DNA from: Steromphala cineraria
Lineage: Eukaryota > Mollusca > Gastropoda > Trochida > Trochidae
Reading direction: 5' to 3'
NCBI GenBank assembly: GCA_916613615.1
Contig: OU744736.1
Coordinates: 3,418,330 to 3,482,329, forward strand
Length of the DNA stretch: 64,000 nucleotides
Of the stretch, positions 13,650 to 26,700 are shown piece after piece. The first letter of the stretch is position 1; each line of letters opens with the position of its first letter. The notes beneath the pieces are model-generated. The model worked only from the letters and a program-made list of their open reading frames with translations, searched no databases and was not told the origin of the DNA. A program made the translations under genes and the position numbers.

Positions 13650-13820
13650 GAAAAATGCTCGTATACTGGACCAGTATACGTCAGTAAACCACCCTAATAT
13701 ACTGAGGTATACTAATTAGGAAACCACCCTAATTTACTGACGTATACTGGTCAGTATACTCTGAATTTCCATAGCTCAGTATATCTCAGTATATCTCAGT
13801 ATATCTCAGTTTACGTCAGG
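13650..13820. repeat. GTATACTG-rich palindromic repeat
   Basis: The block contains several short palindromes built from gtatactg and cagtatac (such as gtatactggaccagtatac), two copies of aaaccaccctaat, and a 10-bp tandem run (ctcagtatat, three copies, near 13775-13807). The segment accctaatttactgacgtat followed by actggtcagtatac matches the reverse complement of part of 23580-23725, so these are two members of one family. Confidence 0.6.
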
Positions 13821-14324
13821 AAGTGCTCATTTAAAAAAATTCAAGATACATTTGATTTTTGTGTTATTTATAATGTAGTATTTATATATTGTTTGGTTTA
13901 TTCCAGCTGCAATTCTTCTAATCGAACTTTTAGTTAGATAAATAGATAAATGTGATAGATAACGTACGACACCATAAACCCAAATGACCTACTCGTTTTT
14001 AAATGAGTTGTGTAGTACTGTGTACACAATTGAATTTATCGGCGGGTCAAAGTGAGTAATAACATTGATAGGAAAGAGTAAAAACCATTAACAGTGAATT
14101 AGATTTGAAGGTCATAAACTAAATGATTTTGTAACAATGTTTCAGATTCTGTAATATCGTATGGAAACATGTCTGAAGTATCGCTAGGGGAGAATGAACA
14201 GTTATGAAATAACACTTTTACTGATTTATTCATGACTTAAATTAGCCTTACATAGATATCATCATAATAGAAATTTAAATACCGATGGATATCTATATCA
14301 ATGCGGCTTATTAAACGTTGTTCT
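13821..14324. other. Region without recognisable features
   Basis: AT-rich DNA with no open frame of note and no repeat recognised. Confidence 0.4.
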
Positions 14325-14683
14325 TTAAAGGGGCAGTAGCACGTTTTTTGAGAATTTTATATTTAAAAATTTTCACTGATAATTGTATGTTAACGCTAAA
14401 TGTATTGATAGTGTCAAATATCTCATTACACAAGCCAACCATTCATAGTCAGAGAACAAAGTATGAAGATTTACCTAAAATCCATTGGCGGCCATTTTTT
14501 TGTGAACACCTTTAATTCATATTGTGTAAGAAAAAGAATCACATGGTTAAACTTTACATTATATATTTGAATTATTACTGCTCCATTTGGTTTGAATGCA
14601 TTGCCTTTCAATTGGAACCATTTATTTTCATTTTCCTGACATCACCTTATATTCCCTCTAAAAACGTGCTACTGCCCCTTTAA
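14325..14683 (+). mobile_element. TTAA-flanked MITE, copy 1 (complete)
   Basis: The element starts TTAAAGGGGCAGTAGCACG and ends with its inverse (CGTGCTACTGCCCCT, then TTAA). TTAA is present once at each edge (14325-14328 and 14680-14683), as expected for piggyBac-type target duplication. Conserved interior landmarks shared with the 48.0- and 60.1-kb copies are cattggcggccatttt and ttttcctgacatcacctta. It has no transposase and is non-autonomous. The piggyBac link rests on the TTAA target only. Confidence 0.8.
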
Positions 14684-14959
14684 GCGTAATATTGTGGACT
14701 ATTCAATATAAAGTGAAATTCATCTTCAACATCGTCTTGGCAATAAACGTGTTGATCTGGATAACATGCTAAAATCAAGAATCCTTTTTTTCAAATAACT
14801 CCCAATAAAAAGTCTCTAATAATCTAAACATTTCAGGATATTGTGAAATATTAATATCAATGGTTGGTGGAATGCTTTTTCATATCATTTTAATAGGTAT
14901 CCATTGGTTAGAAATCCATTTCCTCTTATGAGGGATTGAAATGTAGAATTATATAACTA

Positions 14960-15010
14960 TGCAATGTATAATGGGCCGGTGGCCTAGTTACTGAATAAAC
15001 TCTCTCTCTA
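14960..15010 (+). repeat. LINE 3'-tail fragment
   Basis: atgggccggtggcctag followed by gaataaactctctctct resembles the 3' end of the LINE remnant near 9950-9995. No coding remnant was recognised just upstream. It is probably a very short 5'-truncated insertion. Confidence 0.35.
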
Positions 15011-15063
15011 TGAGGGATAAAGAATCAGAAAGAATTAATTTACAATCTTAAAAATTTAGTTTT

Positions 15064-15540
15064 TGAAATACATGGCAACCATATATCATTTATACATTTT
15101 ATGTGACATCGGCATTACAAAGTATGCCAAAAGATCGGCTGCATAAACAACATGTGAAACTAACCTTATCGAAAATGAAATCCTCTATATTAAAGCACAT
15201 AAATCCATCAATGAATAGTGATAACACTATGTTGCAGCACCTTGCAGTCTCTGCCTTACTTCAACAAAAGTTAGGTACAAATGAATATGCAGAAATATAG
15301 GGAAAGAAACTTTGCATTGGGTCTTGGTTAACCTCTAACATCTGATTGGATAACTAGATAAGAGAGACCAGTGACAAACAATGCCTCGAGTATTACTCAC
15401 CTGTCAGCGTGGATTGTCAATACACGTGTCAATCTGTCTAATTGACGCCATAAGCTAATGAGGAAATGGTATCGTCTAATTGACACCAATAGTTAATGAG
15501 GGCTGAATGCTACAAAAACAGATTCCAATATACGGCTTAC
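15064..15540 (+). repeat. Old dispersed repeat, copy 1
   Basis: This segment matches the reverse complement of 21985-22456 in collinear blocks: gaaatacatggcaaccatat, gccaaaagat(c/a)ggctgca, catgtgaaact, agagagac, caa(a/g)caatg and gagggctga. Divergence is substantial with many indels. The 65-codon frame at 15103-15300 lies inside it and is not supported as a gene. Confidence 0.6.
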
Positions 15541-15549
15541 ATTGATGAG

Positions 15550-17030
15550 CTTGTCTTTGAAAAGAGAAATACATTACTGAATATATAGATACATATATAC
15601 AGCAACAGATATATAAGTGAAACATATTTCATAACACCAAAAGTGCCAAAACCTGCTATCATTGTGTTCATATTCAGTTAAAATTTTGTTTGCGGTTTTA
15701 AAGAAAGAACACATAAAAATAACCTTAAATATAATTAATATTTCCCTTTTGTTGCATATATCTTTAGCCCAGGTTTTGTTTATAGTTTTGTACAAAAAGA
15801 CATGACAACCTCAAATGAGTTAAAGATAATGCTCTATTTTGATGCCTGTATGCATCCTTGAAATAATTATTTCCACTAGATTATTATCAAACAAGTTTTA
15901 GTTAAAAAAGTTAAATGTATTATTTCGAATTAACTGATTAAAAAATTAAAAAGGCAGAATGCATGTCAGTGCTAAGGGATGTATTGTTTGTCTCTTGTGC
16001 CAATTTTGTTGAAGATGAAACATAAAGAAACAAATTCCCTCTCTCTGTTTGATTTTTAGAGGAATTATAGGAAAAGTTTAATGAAATTTAAGACAAAATT
16101 ACTTTTGTGACTTTGATATTGTTGAAATTGATGAAATTTGGAATTTAATTTTTAACTTTGATGCCAATAATACTTTAAGGAAGAATTTTTTTTATAAAGA
16201 TTAATGTAACACCGACAATTCTCAAAAGATGTATACTTTTATCATATTAAAATAAATGAAATTGTTATCCCATTCATACATTTAAATTGATTATGTCATA
16301 CCCCTTAATGACCAGTTGTAATGCTCCTAATCAGTAATGACTGCCCTCAACTAGAAGTGCTTAATCAATGAACTATGGTAAAGATTGACAAATATGCATG
16401 TGGTTTAAACACAAAAGAAGGAACCGCATTGGTAAACAACCAAATGTTTATATTTATACCGCGCGGAAATATGCATGTTCTAGTTCGCCTCTATAATGTA
16501 ATAAAAACATGTTATTGTGTGTATCTATGAATAAAAAATTGAAACTTTATTACCAAGGCCAGGGTCGAAAATGAAAGTTACAGGACGTCAGATTGCTCAT
16601 GCTCAAAACATTGAGGTCTTGTCTTGGGTTATTTTAGTGCTTTGAATGTGATATCCCCTGTAGTGAAATCCCCTGAAGAAATGTGATTGAAAATACAGAA
16701 ATTCAAAAACTAATCAAATTTCCACAAATCCGTTTAAAAATCAGTAGCCCAACGTCAGGAATGCATGTGGGTATGAATTAACAGAGACTATATTAAAATC
16801 TCGAGTGTTCCTTTGAGTAGTATATTACAATTGCATATCACACTTTAAGTTCTTAAGAAAATAGACTTGATCTACGTACTCTGATTATAGGGCAGTAAAT
16901 TGTTTTATCTTTTTTTTGTATCAAAATGTTGGAATGTGTTATTACAACACATTAACTGACATATCAGGTTATATGAATTTACAAATGTATTAACTAAGAC
17001 ATTTCAATATTGACGAATTAAATATAATCC
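15550..17030. other. AT-rich region without recognisable genes
   Basis: No coding or structural feature was recognised; A- and T-runs are frequent. Confidence 0.45.
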
Positions 17031-18930
17031 AACAATTACCAATACAAGTGCCTGTACCTGAAAACGAAGCACCTGTAGGCAATACACATTTAAAGGGCAG
17101 ACCCGCGCGGGGACATATTTACTAACGAGACTTTTATTACAGGGCCATAAAAAGTTCAAAGATACAGAGATAATGACTTGGGTTGAGGTGTTTTCCTGAC
17201 ATATGCTGGAATATTCCAGCATGGTTAAAAATCTTTAAATATCTATTATCGTAATGTGTCTATATCCTTTCCTATTACAATTTATAAACATGAAATAATT
17301 GTGGTATTTTCTTTTTGTCACTTGTTCTTTTTGTCTCTTGTAACTTGTTTATGAAGAATGTTCACGTACCACAAAAAGGAATAAAAAAGAAAACAAAGAA
17401 ATGTTCACGTTATATAATCTTAAACGGTTCAGACATAAAACTATATTTATAATTAGAATATGTGATAAAAGAGATGTAAATTCAGGAACAAATAACTGAC
17501 ATTCTCAGTAAAACGCATTAAAATGTAATAACTTTACAAGATAATAATTACAAATAAAGATTCATATATTTGTTGGTCTGTTTTTAATCTTACAAAATAG
17601 AAAATATACAATCATAGAAAAACAAAACATCATTCACATTCTATTTGTTTTAAAAAGGCATGATTCTGTCTTAGAGATATTTGAAATATTTTGAAAGATA
17701 GTTTAAATAAATATTTCTGGAGTCAGCGTTTGCCTTGATATGTAAATTCATGTGTTTACGTAAGTTAATCACAGGGAACCATACCTATAGCTATATATAT
17801 AACTATTAAGACCGTTTATAAAAAACATTTTTAGCAACAAACCTTATAGATATAGAGATTACGATACGAGGAAGAAAAAATCAATTTGTATTACATCAAA
17901 AGAAAAAAAATAAGTTTTTTTTCTGCCAAAATATATGTTAAAATACACACAAGTATACACTAGTGAAGAAAGTCTAGATAACATTTGCTTCAGTGGGCTT
18001 ATCTTCACTTCTTTATTATCAAAGAGATTTCAGTAAAACAAACATCAAAGACAATCATTTATCATAGTTATTTGATAGTCACTTATTATGTGAATTGCAT
18101 ATCACCCTTGCTTTTTGAGAAATTATTGTTTACCTACTTCATAAATCGACAAATCAAGTTTTGAATTTGCAAGAAGAAAAAATCATAATTTTGATATATA
18201 AATCGAATTCAGCATCTGCATTTGCAATCGAGTTACATGTAGGCAATACACAAATACTTTGCTGAACCAGGCGGGACACCTCGAGATTTTTATTACAGGG
18301 TGATAAAAAGATCAAAGACAGTGAAATTGTCTTTGTGGCGTTTGTGAGAAGTTTCTTAAATTATCTTTGAATAACTCAAAACAATGATTTATATTGATAT
18401 ATATAATGATATGATATTTAATATAATGTAAAAATAAATGAATTTCCTTATATAAATAATAGATACATGAATTTCGTTGTATAGATAAATTGATAAATAA
18501 TATTCACTTATTCCATCTTGAAGTTGCGTGAGATCAATAAATCTTTATTTCAGTACTTATAAGGCCTCATGCCTGTAGAAGTTATTTGCTTTAAAGACAT
18601 TTGTTCTAAATAAAGTTACATAATATATGTACATGTAATAACTGAGTATTGCTTTTTGTTAATAATAAGATATTTTCCCGTAGATTATACTTGGAAGATG
18701 CATCGTCAAGTTAAGAATTAACAACATCCTTCATTATTCTCAGTTTTAAGAAAAATAATTCAAACATACAAATCAGTTAAAAACACTATTGTACATACTA
18801 AATGTTTAAATGTATTTTTTCCCTCTCCGATGAGATTTATATATTGCTGTAAATACATAGTCAGAGGGAAACAAAATGACATTCACAGTTCATTTGTTTT
18901 AAAAGGGTTCATTCTGCATTATAAACGTAA
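17030..18930. repeat. Old direct duplication, two diverged copies ~1.2 kb apart
   Basis: Blocks at 17070-17150 (gtaggcaatacaca, tttttattacaggg, ataaaaag and tcaaaga types) recur at 18240-18320. A block at 17622-17670 (acaaaacatcattcacatt and atttgttttaaaa) recurs at 18872-18920. The order is the same in both, suggesting a decayed tandem or dispersed duplication. Identity between the blocks is low. Confidence 0.45.
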
Positions 18931-20880
18931 GTCTTTGTTACTAAAGTTGAAAAAATAAAAAGTAAAAAAGTAGACGACGCATTCAAGGGCCTAGGTACAT
19001 GACATCAAATTCGAAAGTAACATACCTTTTACAGAGAATGAAAATAATTAATGCAGAAACCTTTCAAACTGTATGTAACTACGGGACAACACAACTTGGA
19101 ACATGTGAGAAGAGGAGTTTGACACTGAGTCATTAATGACAGCAAGCAATCAGTCATGAATGGGCACCAACTGGACCCCTGTCAACACAGTGACTAAAAC
19201 AACATAATAAACGCTCTTGGAAGTCTCTTATTACTATAAAAACAGGTTAACATCAAAGATATTGTAAAAAACATAATTAGTTCGTAATTAAGATATCAAT
19301 AATGATGTTGTGATATCTAAATATGGATTAATTAAGAATTAAGGAAATGTGAGTTTGTCTCCATCTATTGAATCAACTGTGGTATTAGACACAGATTAAT
19401 CAAGAGTATTCATTCATGAGGTGTGAGTCTCAAAGAGTGCAAAAACTCATGATGTTAGGTCAGTGAGAATGTGTAAACAGTGTTTAGAGATTATATTATC
19501 AAATAATTTCATTGGTGTATATGAAAAAAGTGTAAAACAAGTAGTTGTTGGCTATCAGCCAAAGAGATCTCAAAGATTCAATTCCAGTGAATATGTAATC
19601 ATTGCTAAGAAACAATGAAATTTTTTATATATCTATGATTTGTATTAATGAAAATGGATCAGCACAATAAGCTTTCAGCATATTTAAGTGCTGTTCCTTT
19701 AGATCTCACAAAAAAACAACATCAAAATTCACAATGTAATTAGATAAGTATTTACACGATGATAAAATAGTGGACGGCAATAAACGGTAAACAATCAACA
19801 ATGATAAATTGAATTTAGGAGTTTAATAATTATTTGAAATGTTGTGAATCGTGCATAAATGTTTGGACAGATTCAAGGAAATTCTGATTAAGTAATATGC
19901 TTGAATATTAGTTAACATATAGAATGGTATACAAATGCCGTCTATAGACAAATTTATTAGAACTTATCAAAGTATGGGCAATAAATAAATATTCATATAT
20001 GTATTGTATCATGTTATTAAATTATTGCATCTAAATAAAGTGAATAACAACCAAATGTTTCTTCGTAATATATGTAAATATAAAGTAATATAAAGTCATT
20101 AATAGGACTTTTTTTCCAGGGGACTCTTTTTTCTTGTCAAATTTAGGAATTTTCTTCTGATAACTTTCTTCCAAACACAGATTTTTGGCCAACGGTCGCT
20201 GTATATAGAATACAATAGGAAATAAAGGAAATAGTCTTCATGATTACGACAACAAGAACAAGCTGTTCATGGAGATATAACCGTCCATTCAACTAAAAGA
20301 CGACAGTGCATTTACAGATGATAAACGCCACCTTGTTTTGCATGAATCCAAAACTAAATTAAAAAAAAAAATGCTGCTTGCACATATTGCTTATTTCATA
20401 CGACAAAAGTGTTTATATATGGACACTGGATAACAATAAACACACATATTGAAAAATGTTGGATTAACTATACATGTAAATTGCACACAAAAGTTTATTT
20501 ATAACTATGAATAAAATAGGGTAATTTCACATGGGCATTTAATAGGTCACTAAATATATAATTCGGTTCGCTGATCTTTTAAGCTTGGATTCTGCATTTA
20601 TCCTTTTTCATTTTGTATAAGTAAATCCTTTTTAATTGCATTCTTCATTGAGAATAAGTCACTTGAGATCAAGCTGTAAGTGAATCTCAGGCAGCAAATA
20701 CTTGCTTGTTTTCGTGTCCTAATTCATGTATCATTAACATGAATAATATGTTTAAACCAACTTAATGTTTACCAAATCTGCCAGTTTGTTAGATGTAGCA
20801 ATGAATGGATTCTAAAAGTTTAGAATTTTCTTGGATGGTTGCTGTAATATTTCCAAACATGATAGATTTAATGTGTTAGG
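18931..20880. other. AT-rich region without recognisable genes
   Basis: No open frame of note, no terminal repeats and no RNA gene recognised. Confidence 0.45.
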
Positions 20881-20889
20881 CATGATATA

Positions 20890-21665
20890 TTTGATATGAT
20901 AAACGTAAAGAAATACATAAGAATTAACTCAGATAAATATTTTGCAAATGAATTACTTCACAGATATTGTCTTTTTCACAAGGATACAAATGGCCATCAG
21001 ATGAATGTGTTAAGCTACAGTAATAGTACGTTCTTACTAAATGCAAGTTTATCCAACAAAGTTAGCTGTAAATTTAAACATATATTATTTCAAATTATGT
21101 ACTGTAGGCTTCGTTTAGGCTCTAGTGATCTAGATTTTAATAAAATTGAAAGGCATATTTCAGATGATCCCACCTGTTCATGAGGCGCTAATCTCATTAT
21201 TTACTGGTTTTCCCAAACTTTTCTCACTTAAGAAATGGTGCATTATACTACTAAAAAGGTACAGCTTAAAACAATCTTATATGGAAACCATGATATATCT
21301 GATCTTGGCAACTTCACCATTTTAAAATCTGTTAACCTCTTCATCACCACTTCTAATAGATGATTTTGATTTAAACATATCTTATTCAGAAGAATAGGAT
21401 TGGGAACAAGTTGTCTAATTTAGAACACCCTCTCCATATAATCTAATAGATTCGAAAAAAGAGTTTAAGATGTTTACTTCCAAGCCATTGAAAGGAAATT
21501 TCTATTTTTATTGTTGATTGTATTATTGCATTTCATGTCATCAGAATGTCCTTTGCTTGAAACATCACATTTGTATCGGAACGGTATTAATATAAGCCCC
21601 TGGCTTGTTTGTCAGTCCGTTTCATATTTCCACGAATAATAAAATATGTTGAAACCATTTCAAAT
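20890..21665 (+). pseudogene. Non-LTR retrotransposon C-terminal remnant
   Basis: An open frame at 20896-21183 ends with a segment (CRLRLGSSDLDF, then HISDDPTCS) that matches the style of C-terminal zinc regions of LINE polyproteins in molluscs, where a CxCG-type cluster follows. A stop codon truncates the zinc cluster here, and recognisable peptides continue in shifted frames to about 21350. The stretch to 21665, with a terminal aataaaatat, may be the 3' untranslated tail. It is a dead, 5'-truncated copy of undetermined clade. Confidence 0.5.
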
Positions 21666-21984
21666 AATGATATTGTTCAATGTTTTAATTCACAGTGGTA
21701 GTCATTGAGGATTATTTGCACCAATAACATAATACAAGATAAATAATTAACTGAAAATAAACACAATGATACAATATCAATTAGTCCAGATTCATTTTTT
21801 GTGTTATGAGGTATATTTTACTTGCATTTCAGGGTTTTATTTTATCTGTATAAAAATGTAATTTGTCTTGGGGTTTTTTTTTGGTTTCTGAAAAGTTTAA
21901 AGCTTTATTGGTTGTTTTCCTGGATGCTTTTGACAATTAATTTTCTTCAATTTTGCATATGTCAGAGTGTTCAACATCAAGCCT

Positions 21985-22456
21985 ATCTATGTTAGCCGTT
22001 AATTGGGAACTGTTATTGTAACAATCAGCCCTCGTTAGCCCCTGCTGTCAAGTTGACAATATATCACAGATGGGCACCTGCTGTGTATACAGACTTACAG
22101 GTGGGCATACTCAAGCCATTGCTTGTCACGTGTCTCTCTTATAACAATATGATGCAGTATCTGATTATTGAAATCCTAGTGGTTAAGAAAGAACCAATGA
22201 GATGATTTTAGCTAAATGTCTGCATTGACCTATGTACCCGACCTGATCATTGTTGAAATGACCTACATTGTATGAAGACAGAGGCCAAAATGTGTTGCTT
22301 AATCTGATCAAATCAGTGATGGATTAATGTGCATTTGATGGAATATTGATACTCATATTCGGAAAAGGTAAGTTTCACATGCTTTTGCAGCCTATCTTTT
22401 GGCAAACTTGGTCATTTGATATGTAGTTTGTATATATGGTTGCCATGTATTTCAAT
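21985..22456 (-). repeat. Old dispersed repeat, copy 2 (inverted)
   Basis: This is the reverse-complement partner of 15064-15540. The best preserved block is 22372-22410 (with catgcttttgcagcc and atcttttggc). The two copies face each other about 6.4 kb apart. Confidence 0.6.
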
Positions 22457-22893
22457 TGTTTGATATCGAAATTTGTAAGATTGTTACTATGTCAAATACG
22501 TTAGATTACTTGTCCCTTTGTAACAAAAAGTTAAGGAAGAACAATGTTTGTTTCAATTGGATATTCCATTGAAAAAAGCTGCCAAATGCATTCAATAGTA
22601 ATATTTTACAACAAATTGTATATAATCAATATAACTTTATCATTGTAATATATAATGTAATTGAATTGTAAATATTTTGTTTTGTACATATACCGGTACA
22701 TTAAATGATGTAATAGCATAATGTTGTTGTGTTTTATATGTTATTTAAAGAGGCTGGCTCATGGGCATCTTTTTTGCTAGTAGGAATATTGATGATTATT
22801 TTTCTCTAACTGGTATGTATGTCGCATTATGCAGTGTTAGGGGCATGGACCATATTACGATAGTTTCCATACTATCACTGTTATTTATTTCAA

Positions 22894-23360
22894 ATCATGC
22901 GAGAATTAGGAACATTCTACAGGATAACACACTTTTCAAGACTAATCATCAAGGAGATAGTATTTCTCTTTTGCATCCCTGTTGCGTTGGAAAACCATAC
23001 ATATTATTATTATTGTATTGTTAGTTAAGTGTTATTTTGGTTCGCCAAGTATTCATCAGATTGGACGAAGCATGCATAAAACAGTGATATTCTTTTGAAA
23101 TAATTATCACATCTTGCGAGAATTAAGAACATTCTACAATATATCAGACTTTACAAGACTTAATCAGTCATTCGCATTCATAAAACACAGTGTTATTCTT
23201 TTGAAATAATTATCAAAATGACACCTAAAAAATAAACATTTTTTAAATCTTGCGAGAATTAAGAACATTCTACAAGATATCAGACTTTATAAGACTAATT
23301 CAGTCATCAGAGATAGCAGTTGTCTCCTGCATGCCTGTAGCGTCGAAAAACCATCAATAG
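22894..23360. repeat. Three tandem copies of a ~110-215-bp unit
   Basis: Units beginning tgcgagaatta(a/g)gaacattctac start near 22899, 23114 and 23250. Each continues with a cagactttacaagact-like block, and the flanking attcttttgaaataattatca recurs near 23094 and 23195. The 87-codon frame at 22761-23024 runs into the first unit and is not supported as a gene. Confidence 0.65.
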
Positions 23361-23399
23361 GTGATATTCTTTTCTTTTGATACATTTAAATGTTGAGAC

Positions 23400-23592
23400 A
23401 ACACAAAACTTACATACATATACACAAATATACAAGAGTATAAAAAAATAAACAATAATATACAATAGTAAACAAAATATACAATAGTAAACAACAATAT
23501 ACAAGAGTAAACAACAATATACAAGAGCATATAAACATATACAATAGTATACAAAAATATACAAGAATATACAAAAATATACAAGAGTATAC
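23400..23592. repeat. AT-rich simple repeat, ~20-bp period
   Basis: Imperfect repeats of agtaaacaacaatatacaag and variants. The long hydrophobic minus-strand frame across it (Y/I/V/C/L-rich) is a by-product of the repeat, not a membrane protein. Confidence 0.75.
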
Positions 23593-23725
23593 TGGTTTAG
23601 GAAATTCGGAGTATACTGACCAGGAAATTTTTGGAAATCGTAAGTATACTGAGGTATACTATTTTGTATATTCGGGGTATACTGATCAGTATACCTCATT
23701 AAATTAGGGTATTTTGTCCAGTGTT
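23580..23725. repeat. GTATACTG-rich palindromic repeat, second member
   Basis: Contains gtatactg, gtatactgaggtatact and the palindrome gtatactgatcagtatac. On the reverse strand it shares the accctaattta-to-cagtatac segment with 13650-13820. It directly abuts the 20-bp simple repeat, which may have grown from the same sequence. Confidence 0.55.
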
Positions 23726-23729
23726 GTCT

Positions 23730-26700
23730 CTTGACGAGTACCAAATGTTAGTAAAATACAATTTATATCTTCATTGTGCAATTTTCTTTTCTCATTCCCG
23801 GATGATGAGGGAGAGTTAGGTGGTTAAACACCCGTTTTGAAAAAGTTCCCATGATGTGTTAAGAGGTTTACTAATCATTGAGACAAAAACATGTTTTGAT
23901 TTATCTGTAAATGGTAGTTTACAAGCATATACAACTGAACTATCATGAATGTCCCATGAAATAGTATATTTTGGTATTTAGTACATGAGCACTTATTGGT
24001 ACCCGTGTAGAAAAACCGAAATATATCCACGAAGACCTTGTAATTAATTATCCCGTATGTACACTGTAATTCGTCATAAAAGTTTCTCACGGGAGTAAAT
24101 AACATGAGAACGTGTAATGAACCGAGGGTAGAAGATTGGAATAAACGGCAACTGTTCAAGCAGGAACTTCTGCTGCTGCTGATGTATCAAACTGTGCTTG
24201 CATTTCTTCAGGAAATATCGGATATGACTATCACGTGTGAGAACCCTCGGTCCATTAGACATCTCTAGGAACACTTCTACTTTATCGATCATTTCACTTG
24301 CAAGAATGAGCATCTTCAGAACTATTGAACATTCAGAAATATTGTGGTTTCGGTAATCGTCTAAACTGCTCTCTCAAGAATACTTTACATGTGATAAATA
24401 ATACAATTTTTTTTCACAAAAAACATTTATTGTTAGAGACATCGTTTCAGGGAATTGACAATATATAAGATCATGACATAACCAACAAAAGTTTTATGAC
24501 AACCAAAAACAATACGTCATTATTTTTGCATGGTATTTTTCTATCTCGCTCCTTCACTCTGTAAAACCACGAACTTTCTTACAAATTCATAGAAACCAAG
24601 AGTATTCTCTTGCCAATAATTCCCCTGAAAGAAAAACAATGAATACATTTGAACGTTGTTTAAAAATTATCGTTTTATCAGGTACTAGTTTAGATAGGAT
24701 ATATATATTATTACTGTACAAACAATCAAATCATTATTTTCTCTTATCACCTGCATCACTTGATTGATAACGACATTAGTACCTATGTCGATACGTCGCA
24801 AACTTGAATAAAGATGTTATATATTCATAGTATTGCCTTCACCTTCTTAATTAAATTATAATACATTGCTCACATCACAAAATCATTATCTAAAGAATTA
24901 CACACTCACAGGTTCTAAAAAGTTTATGTAGATTTGACCACAGTTTTAGGATATATATTGGTGAATCTAAATGTAAATAAATGTAGCGATAACGTAATAG
25001 TGTACTATTTATTAATGTCATACTTGAGTAAAAACAGCTGTAGATAAATATTTTACTTACATGAACATGTATTTAAAACAATAATCAGTTTCCGTATATT
25101 TTAACCGAACCTTAAAAGGATATGATTATACCAAATGAGTAAGCACATAAGTTCGAAACTATAGTTCCATACCATTTTGAGAAAATTTATTAAACATTTC
25201 CTCATTTTACAGCATCTACCATTTTCATTGAAGTTTTATTTTTATTTTCATAAATTTCTCTGAGAGAAAATACTGATTTGAATCTAACTACGTCATTTAA
25301 AATTCTTATTAATTATTATTATTTAACAATGATAAAAGTGTCAAAACTCCATTTTTATTTTGAATCCTTAAAATCCAACTGAATCAGATCACGCCCACAG
25401 GTATTCCAAATTCTACATCCTATTGCTTTGCGATGACCTATGATGGCGATCATCTCACTATGGGAATCGCACTACGTGTACTAACATTTAACTAAAGACG
25501 GCTTACCCTACTGAGTTGATTAAGAACTATAACTGACAACCATCGGTGAAGCTGTCATCATCCATGACACAATGGAATCAGATAGTGACAAAACGTACAA
25601 ATGATAGTTGTTGTGGTATGGCTTGCAGGATATCAGCATTCCCAATGTCACATTAAATACCTCCCACAAAACATCACTAATAGAAGTTTTATATCAATGA
25701 TATCCGTATCCCCAATGTCAAGATATGATGCCATCATGGGATGTACACGACAATTCAGATGAAATTGTGGGATAACTGCGGTATACACTGAAATTGGTTA
25801 CATTTCAATAGTAACAGTTACTTACACGCTCCCCCCATATAACTTGTAAATTACCATAGCTGTAGTCCGTATTGTACACACAAAGTGAAATCGCTAAAGT
25901 GAACGACTTCGTACTTCACGAGCACTTACTTATGATAGGCATATGTGTAAATATGAATCGCTCTTTCTTTATTTTTTTATAATGATTTCGGTTTTATATC
26001 TTCATGTATGGATGTGGTACAAATTAGTTATACCGTAACATTTGTCTTATGTTTGACATCGCAAGAATATTTACTTTCGTTCATTAGAGAGTGTAACATA
26101 TCTTATTACATTTGCTTTGTGTTCACAATCGGTACCAAAGCAATGTTCAATGGTAAATTGTGAGCCAAACGACAATGTCTGCCATCAATTTCAGTCATAA
26201 TATAGTCATGATATAATATTAGTTTTATATTGTATTGCCTTAAATTCAGCGTTAAAAAATTCAAATTCATCTCAAGAGCTTCTTAATTCCTATATTTTGA
26301 ATAATTAAGAAACTACAATCTTGAGGTAGCTTCATATAGTCCGTATAGTTCCGATAAGCAATAAAGACATACATGCAAATCCGATACATGTACTTCAAGA
26401 GCAAAATTCAAATCATAAAGCAGTAATCTAGAAACAGAAAATGTTATTAGAATCAAACATGTACAACTTGACAGTTTTGACAAAAGAACAGAAACAAATC
26501 AGTTTTACCGTTGAAATTATAAACTAGTCGTTACAGAAATAAATGCCGTCTTCGAACTTGATTGTAAGAGATTTGTAATCTAAATTTATAGGTTAAACTC
26601 CATGGCAATATTCAATTCTCTGTGTATACAATGCCTGTGCAGAATATAGAAAACATTACCAGAACACAATCGAATTTTCGAAATCGAAATTAGAAAATTT

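Noticed and set aside
23307..23744. 145-codon hydrophobic minus-strand frame that looks like a membrane protein
   Set aside because: It is a translation of the 20-bp AT-rich simple repeat and the adjoining palindromic repeat; the apparent hydrophobicity comes from TAT, GTA and TTT words.
24074..24313. 79-codon minus-strand frame with a glutamine run as a host exon
   Set aside because: No recognisable family, no supported splice sites and no second exon nearby; the glutamine run is a short CTG repeat.
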